Notes under the pieces: model-generated
Databases searched by the model: none
What the model was told of the DNA's origin: nothing
The model's input: the letters and a program-made list of their open reading frames with translations, nothing else
Part shown: positions 15,001 to 19,636 of the stretch, piece by piece
Numbering within the stretch: position 1 is the stretch's first letter
How the letters are laid out: each line of letters begins with the position of its first letter
Source of the DNA: an uncultured Bacteroidales bacterium
Lineage (GTDB): Bacteria; Bacteroidota; Bacteroidia; Bacteroidales; Bacteroidaceae
Assembly (NCBI GenBank): GCA_937906165.1
Contig: CALCYA010000004.1
Coordinates: forward strand, 1 to 19,636
Reading direction: 5' to 3'
Length of the DNA stretch: 19,636 nucleotides
Program-made: the position numbers and the translations under genes

Positions 15001-16512
15001 TTACTTCTCGTTCTTCTGCTCAAGACCGTAGTTGTACTTCTTGTCGGCCTTCAGCAACAGCAATGAGATAATCACTGCTATTACACCGAATCCGGCGAAG
15101 ATTGCCATTGGAAGGGTGTAGTCTGTCGTGCCGTTCGAGGTACAGCTCTGGATGACGTTACCGATGAGCACTGGAACCATTGACAGGCCGATGTTCTGTA
15201 TGTAGAATATGATTGCGTATGCCGAGCCCAGCTGCTTCATAGGGATAATCTTGGGTACCGATGGCCACATTGCCGATGGTACAAGAGAGAATGCGATACC
15301 GAGCAGTATCATCACAATAACTGCGAACCACCAGATGTTCATCACGGGCAGCGCAAACAATACATGTACCACGGTAAGCAGTGTAGAGCCTATGAGCATG
15401 AGGGTAGCACCCTTACCCATCTTGTCGTACATTGAACCGAACAGCGGTGTCAGCAGTATTGTTCCGAAAGGCAAGAGGCCGGGAATCATACCTGCAACGT
15501 CGGGGCTTACATTGTACTTGATAATCATCAGGTTGGTTGCGAACTTCAGGAACGGGAACACTGCCGAGTAGAACATGAGGCAAAGCAGAGTAATCAACCA
15601 GAATCCCTTGTTGCAGAAGATGAGCTTGAGGTCACTCATCTTGAACTGCTCCTCGCTCTCTGCTGCACCGTCAGTTGCAGTTGCCGAAGCATCAAGCTTC
15701 TTGTCCATTACGCAGTATACGATGTATGAGAGCATACCGATGCACAATGCCGATGCACCTATCATCACGGGTGCCGATACAATGCCGAAGTACTGTGCAA
15801 GGGGCAGTGCGAAGAAGAGCGCACATGCTGTACCCACACGTGCAAGGGCTACCTGCAATCCCATTGCAAGTGCAAGTTCGTGACCGGTGAACCACTTTGC
15901 GATGACCTTTGTCACGGTGATACCTGCAATCTCACAACCCATTCCGTAGATTGCAAAACCGAGGCAGGCCACAGCAACCTGTGTCGGGAGGCCTACAATC
16001 TCACCGGTGAATGTGCTGTTTACTGCATACCACTTGATGGCTGCACCGGCGAACATGAGCGCTGTACTCATGAGACCGGTAAAGCGTACTCCCATCTTGT
16101 CAAGGATGATACCTCCGAAGAAGAGCATCAGCAGGAACACGTTGATATATCCGTATGCACCCGAGAATACTCCGTAGTCATCGCTTCCCCAGCCAAGGCC
16201 GTTGATGGTTGAATCAACCTTGACGGTCTCCTCATTGCCGGCGTTGTTGATTGTGTACTCGTTGCCTACTGTAATCTCATCTTCCGATGCAATGGCTGTT
16301 GTGCTTACCTTCATCAGCGAGTCGGCCGACAGGTATGTGCCATTGTCAAAATATACGAGCTTACCCTTTGTGGTTAGGGGTGCCTCGAGCGGGCCCATCA
16401 CGTCGGTGAAGAAGTAGGCCATCATCATTGTGAACGAAACGATAATCAGCGCGGTCCAACGTGCTGCCTTGGAATCGTTCAGTCTTTTCTGTAATTTTTG
16501 TGTTGTTGTCAT
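15001..16512 (-). CDS. MFS transporter with enlarged first periplasmic loop
   Basis: The 503-aa inner membrane carrier has about twelve helices. TM1 is at about 19-38. A long polar stretch (about 39-115) follows before TM2, where the usual loop is much shorter. The signature loop after TM2, GGIILDKMGVR (133-143), matches the MFS motif between helices 2 and 3. The frame is open to 16605, but residues before MTTTQKLQKRLNDSKAARW do not look like an MFS start, so I chose the ATG at 16512. It lies 104 nt downstream of the S9 peptidase gene in the same direction and is probably co-transcribed. That makes uptake of peptides or amino acids a reasonable guess, but nothing in the sequence proves the substrate. 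Confidence 0.88.
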   Translation of the reverse strand: MTTTQKLQKRLNDSKAARWTALIIVSFTMMMAYFFTDVMGPLEAPLTTKGKLVYFDNGTYLSADSLMKVSTTAIASEDEITVGNEYTINNAGNEETVKVDSTINGLGWGSDDYGVFSGAYGYINVFLLMLFFGGIILDKMGVRFTGLMSTALMFAGAAIKWYAVNSTFTGEIVGLPTQVAVACLGFAIYGMGCEIAGITVTKVIAKWFTGHELALAMGLQVALARVGTACALFFALPLAQYFGIVSAPVMIGASALCIGMLSYIVYCVMDKKLDASATATDGAAESEEQFKMSDLKLIFCNKGFWLITLLCLMFYSAVFPFLKFATNLMIIKYNVSPDVAGMIPGLLPFGTILLTPLFGSMYDKMGKGATLMLIGSTLLTVVHVLFALPVMNIWWFAVIVMILLGIAFSLVPSAMWPSVPKIIPMKQLGSAYAIIFYIQNIGLSMVPVLIGNVIQSCTSNGTTDYTLPMAIFAGFGVIAVIISLLLLKADKKYNYGLEQKNEK

Positions 16513-16616
16513 AGTGTTATTTGATTGTTGTTTTTTTAAAATAAGGCCTAAAAGGGTAACAAGGGCGCCAATTTTATCGGCACTACCCGCGACCAATTGC
16601 TGCAAGGCTTATCGAA

Positions 16617-18758
16617 TTATTCTTTGAGCCATTTATCCAGCCATGCGAAGAATGTGCGCTGCCACAGGATGCCGTTCTGTGGTTTCAGTACCCAGTGGTT
16701 CTCATCGGGGAACAGCAACAGCTGTGCCGGGATGCCCTTCAGGCGTGCAGCGTTGAATGCAGCCATTGACTGTGATGAGAGGATGCGGTAGTCGCGGTCG
16801 CCGTGGATAAGGAGTATCGGGGTGTCCCACTTGTCCACGAACCTGTGAGGTGAGTTGGCGTATGAGCGCTTTACCTCTTCGGTCTGCTCGTATGGTGCAC
16901 CGCCGAGGTCCCAGTTGGGGAACCAGCTCTCCTCGGTCTCGTAGTACTGCTGCTCCATGTTGAAGAAGCCGTCGTGTGCGATGAATGCCTTGAAACGCTT
17001 CTCGTGATGGCCTGCAAGCCACATTGATGAATATCCGCCGAAGCTTGCACCCACGCAACCCAAGCGGTCGGTGTCAACGTATGGCTCTTTTGAGATGTCG
17101 TCGATGGCTGTCAGCAGGTCGCTCATGCAGTTGCCGCCGTAGTTGGTGCTGATTTCCCAGTTCCAGGCATGGCCGAAGCCGGGGAGTCCGCGACGGTTGG
17201 GAGCGATGATGATATATCCGTTGGCTGCCATAATCTGGAAGTTCCAACGGTAGCTCCAGAACTGGCTCACGGGTGACTGCGGGCCGCCCTCGCAGAAGAG
17301 CAGGGTGGGGTACTTCTTCGCAGGGTCGAAGTGAGGAGGATAGATTACCCATGAGTGGAGGTCCTTGCCGTCGACGCTCTTGCACCAGCGTGCCTCAACC
17401 TTGCCTATTGCAATCTGGTCAAGGATGTGCTTGTTCTCCTGGGTAAGCTGCTTGACCTCTGCACCGGCCTTTGCTTCCATTGCGTATATGTCGGCAGGAG
17501 CACTCATCGATACCCGTGTCATGATAAGGCTGTTATCGCCAAGCATGGCAACCGAATTGTAGTCATGGTCTCCTTCGGTCATCTTTGTGAGCTTGCTCTC
17601 TGTTGTTATGTTGTACACCTGTGTGGTACCGTGCCATGTGCCTGTGAAGTAGAGGCTCTTGCTGTCGGGAGCCCAGCAGTAGCTGTCGACATTGCTGTCG
17701 AAGATAGCCTCTTTCTCGCCGTTGGGCTTCTCGGTGATATATTTGCGCTCGCCTGTAGCAAGGTCCATCACGCAAAGACGGTTGAGGTCGCTTTCGTAAC
17801 CGTCGTGTTCCATGCTGAGCCATGCGATGCTCTTTCCGTCGGGTGAGAATTGGGGCGCTGTGTCATATCCGTAGTTAGAGCGTGCGGCATCGGGCTTGCA
17901 AAGGTTCTCGGTGTTGCCGCTCTCAAGGTCATATAGGTAAATGTCGGTGTCGGTGCTTACGGTATAGTCGCGTCCGCTCTTCTTGTTGCATGAGTAAGCG
18001 AACTTTTTGCTGTCGTTGCTCCATGCAAACTGCTCCACGCCGCCGAACGGGCGGTTAGGACAGTCATAAATTGTACCTTCGAGCAGGTCTTTGCCCTCAT
18101 TGATGGCGCTGCCGTCAAAGTCAGCGATGAATGGGTGCGGAGCGTCGTTGAGCCACTCGTCCCAATGCTTGTACATCAGGTCATCCACTACAAAGCCCTT
18201 TGCTTCGGGAAGGTCGGGATGGATGTCGGCTGTTGTGGGCTTGATCTTTATGCGTTTGATGAGTGCCACCTTGCTTTCATCGGGTGAGAAGAGGAAGCCC
18301 TCGATGTCTGTTGCGTCTTTGGTGAGTTGCTTGCGCTCTGTGCCGTCAGGGTTCATCTCCCATACCTGGCTGCTGCCGCCCTCGTTTGAGAGGAACGCAA
18401 TCTTGCTTCCGCCTTTTATCCAGGCTGCACTGCTCTCGTTTGCCGCAGTCGTGGTGAGCAGTGTCTTGCCGCTGCCGTCAGCATTCATTATGTGAAGAGT
18501 GTGGTGGCTCTTGTTCTTCTCTACACTGTAGTAGCTAACACCATATACGATGCTCTTTCCGTCGGGTGATACGCTTACCTCGCCTATGCGTCCCATGGCC
18601 CAAAGGGCTTCGGGTGTCATCAGTCCGCCTTCTATCTTTATGTCGGACTTGCCTATGGGGGCACTCTGCTCCTGCTGCGGGGCTTCGTTTCCGGTGCAAC
18701 CGGTAAGGGCCATGCCGGAGATTGTCATTGCTGCCATAATTGCTGAAATTCGTTTCAT
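16617..18758 (-). CDS. Lipoprotein S9-family prolyl oligopeptidase-type peptidase
   Basis: The 713-aa serine peptidase has a lipoprotein signal with lipobox ALTGC (C21), so it should sit in the outer or inner membrane facing the periplasm. Residues about 50-440 form a beta-propeller with repeated SPDGKSIAWLS-like strands (PD40 type). The C-terminal alpha/beta hydrolase domain carries nucleophile S572 in GASFGG, D656 in HGDRDYR and H688 in ENHW, so the triad is complete. Layout and length resemble DPP5 and acylaminoacyl-type members of the family, which cut dipeptides or acylated residues from short peptides; exact specificity cannot be read. The downstream MFS gene may import its products. 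A good promoter lies upstream at 18845-18875. Confidence 0.92.
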   Translation of the reverse strand: MKRISAIMAAMTISGMALTGCTGNEAPQQEQSAPIGKSDIKIEGGLMTPEALWAMGRIGEVSVSPDGKSIVYGVSYYSVEKNKSHHTLHIMNADGSGKTLLTTTAANESSAAWIKGGSKIAFLSNEGGSSQVWEMNPDGTERKQLTKDATDIEGFLFSPDESKVALIKRIKIKPTTADIHPDLPEAKGFVVDDLMYKHWDEWLNDAPHPFIADFDGSAINEGKDLLEGTIYDCPNRPFGGVEQFAWSNDSKKFAYSCNKKSGRDYTVSTDTDIYLYDLESGNTENLCKPDAARSNYGYDTAPQFSPDGKSIAWLSMEHDGYESDLNRLCVMDLATGERKYITEKPNGEKEAIFDSNVDSYCWAPDSKSLYFTGTWHGTTQVYNITTESKLTKMTEGDHDYNSVAMLGDNSLIMTRVSMSAPADIYAMEAKAGAEVKQLTQENKHILDQIAIGKVEARWCKSVDGKDLHSWVIYPPHFDPAKKYPTLLFCEGGPQSPVSQFWSYRWNFQIMAANGYIIIAPNRRGLPGFGHAWNWEISTNYGGNCMSDLLTAIDDISKEPYVDTDRLGCVGASFGGYSSMWLAGHHEKRFKAFIAHDGFFNMEQQYYETEESWFPNWDLGGAPYEQTEEVKRSYANSPHRFVDKWDTPILLIHGDRDYRILSSQSMAAFNAARLKGIPAQLLLFPDENHWVLKPQNGILWQRTFFAWLDKWLKE

Positions 18759-18844
18759 ATTATCTTTTTTCTTTTGGTTTTGTCGCTTGTTTTTATCTTT
18801 TTTGTATCAGGATGCATACTTATGCATTCTATGCAAAATTGTTG

Positions 18845-18875
18845 CAAATTTACTCATAAATATGTTTATATGCAA
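18845..18875 (-). promoter_or_regulatory. Bacteroidales-type promoter of the peptidase gene
   Basis: Read leftward: TTG (18873-18875), 20-nt gap, TAAATTTG (18845-18852), an exact TAnnTTTG box. The expected start gives a leader of about 80 nt. The rest of the 417-nt divergent gap (18876-19066) is AT-rich and shows no other feature to me. Confidence 0.7.
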
Positions 18876-19066
18876 TTAAAGGATATTAAAATATAGGGTG
18901 TCGCACAGTTAATCTTGTCTATCCGAAAAACCAAACTCAATTTGTTGCCCGATACTCAGTTTTGTTCTGTTTTATAGGGAAATAGGTCTGATTTTGACTG
19001 TTTTTATAAGGCGAAATGACATATTTGCTGTTTTTTTACGAAAAGCAAGATAAAATTTTCAAAAAG

Positions 19067-19099
19067 TTTGCAAATAATAAATAAAATGTAGTACCTTTG
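19067..19099 (+). promoter_or_regulatory. Bacteroidales-type promoter of the small lipoprotein gene
   Basis: TTTG (19067-19070), 21-nt gap and TACCTTTG (19092-19099) match the -33/-7 consensus fully. Transcription should start near 19105, giving a leader of about 70 nt. Confidence 0.75.
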
Positions 19100-19175
19100 C
19101 AGACGTTTTAAGGAAAGAGGTTTGCCGAAACGCTAAAAAGGGAGTAGGCATAATTTATAAATATTTAATGTTGTT

Positions 19176-19406
19176 ATGAAGAAGATTATGTTCGTAGCCG
19201 TTATGGCTTTCGCAATGGTTTCATGTGGTGGTAACAAGGCTGCTGAGGCTGAGGCTCAGTGTGACAAGGCTGCTTGCTGTGATTCAATTGTTGCAACAGA
19301 CATCGTTCCTGCTGCTGCTACTGAGGTTCTTCCTGCTGCTGCTCCTTCTGCTGAGAACGGTGGTAAGGTCGCTACTGAGGTTATCCCTGCAGAGCCTGCA
19401 AAGTAA
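19176..19406 (+). CDS. Small Ala/Pro/Glu-rich lipoprotein
   Basis: The 76-aa precursor has a lipobox MVSC (C17), leaving a lipid-anchored mature protein of 60 residues. Next comes a cysteine cluster, QCDKAACC, then a degenerate repeat: ATDIVPAA, ATEVLPAA and ATEVIPAE. The chain is acidic, alanine- and proline-rich and probably unfolded. Codon choice is strongly biased to GCT, GTT and similar codons, as in highly expressed genes, and it has an excellent promoter and its own terminator. I do not recognise the family. An alternative frame through it (19225-19461) is low-complexity and not credible. Confidence 0.82.
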   Translation: MKKIMFVAVMAFAMVSCGGNKAAEAEAQCDKAACCDSIVATDIVPAAATEVLPAAAPSAENGGKVATEVIPAEPAK

Positions 19407-19428
19407 TCGTACTCCTTTAATGTACGTC

Positions 19429-19456
19429 CAACCTTTTGCCTTCCGGCAAGAGGTTG
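19429..19456. other. Stem-loop after the small lipoprotein gene
   Basis: CAACCTTTTGCC and GGCAAGAGGTTG pair over 12 bp with one wobble around TTCC, 22 nt after the stop codon. No T tract follows, so it may protect the mRNA end and is not a classical terminator. Confidence 0.6.
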
Positions 19457-19501
19457 ATTAAAATGCAGATTAGTTTACCTTATAGGTAAATTCAGATAAT
19501 G

Positions 19502-19540
19502 ACAAATCGGCTATTTGGGCTGGTTTGTTATTATTTTTTT
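19502..19540 (+). terminator. Intrinsic terminator of the small lipoprotein gene
   Basis: ACAAATCGGC and GCTGGTTTGT pair over 10 bp (two wobbles) around a 7-nt loop, followed by TATTATTTTTTT. The form is that of a rho-independent terminator. Confidence 0.75.
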
Positions 19541-19636
19541 AGTAATAATATAGATGTTGTCCAAAACGTATCATGCCATTCTGGCTCACCGGCAAAGTCT
19601 GGGGGCTAAGCAAAAAGTTGAGTGATTTAGGAAAAG
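19541..19636. repeat. Dispersed module and right copy of the terminal inverted repeat
   Basis: TAATAATATAGATGTTGTCC near 19543-19562 is another copy of the module that precedes REP-like elements inside the exporter cluster. Positions 19582-19636 are the exact reverse complement of 1-55. Both ends read outward into the same repeat, which is cut off here. Confidence 0.8.

Noticed and set aside
16513..16605. 31-residue extension of the MFS transporter
   Set aside because: Its composition does not resemble an MFS N-terminus, and the ATG at 16512 starts a normal basic, helix-preceding segment.
19225..19461. 78-aa leucine-rich alternative frame over the small lipoprotein gene
   Set aside because: It arises from reading GCT-rich codons in another frame. 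The lipoprotein frame has the signal peptide, lipobox and promoter spacing.
1..19636. Whole window as a 19.6-kb composite transposon or linear element with terminal inverted repeats
   Set aside because: The terminal identity is exactly 55 bases and reads outward at the contig edge. No transposase, integrase or replication gene is present, so an assembly break in a repeat is simpler.

Overview
This is accessory-looking chromosome from a member of the Bacteroidales (Bacteroidetes), probably a gut- or mouth-type lineage. The signs are promoter boxes of the TTG / TAnnTTTG kind, weak or absent Shine-Dalgarno sequences, lipoprotein signal peptides, a TlpA-like thioredoxin protein with a long N-terminal domain, and split FtsX/ABC exporters. 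Genus and species cannot be fixed from the sequence alone. Both ends of the window carry the same 55-base sequence in opposite orientation, so the window looks like one complete assembled contig that breaks in a repeat.

Region 1 (56-12328) reads as one regulated unit. A soluble histidine kinase and an NtrC-family, sigma-54-dependent response regulator are transcribed leftward. Divergent from them runs a five-gene exporter cluster: TolC-like outer membrane channel, HlyD/MacA-like periplasmic adaptor, FtsX-type permease, LolD/MacB-type ATPase and a second FtsX-type permease. The gap between the two units holds two tandem dyads (TGTGCG-N4-CGCAC) 21 bp apart and a strong sigma-54 -24/-12 element pointing at the exporter. 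The simplest reading is that the phosphorylated regulator binds the dyads and switches on the exporter.

Region 2 is the repeat landscape of that cluster. REP-like palindromes (TGTCATCCCGACAGAG...GATGACA) sit in the exporter leader and in every sizeable gap between exporter genes. Two are embedded in MITE-like elements with terminal inverted repeats. One of these, just after the last permease, is flanked by a 9-12 bp direct duplication that includes the permease stop codon, so it looks like a recent insertion. A separate 181-bp repeat occurs twice in inverted orientation (6197-6377 and 12798-12978), bracketing the FtsX-ABC-FtsX block.

Region 3 (13008-18758) holds an AT-rich secreted thioredoxin-like protein, a 24-bp perfect hairpin between convergent genes, then a leftward pair: a lipoprotein S9-family dipeptidyl/oligopeptidase followed by an MFS transporter, which may act together in using peptides. 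Region 4 (19067-19540) is a small, well expressed-looking lipoprotein gene with its own promoter and terminator. No tRNA, rRNA, CRISPR array, prophage or complete insertion sequence was seen.
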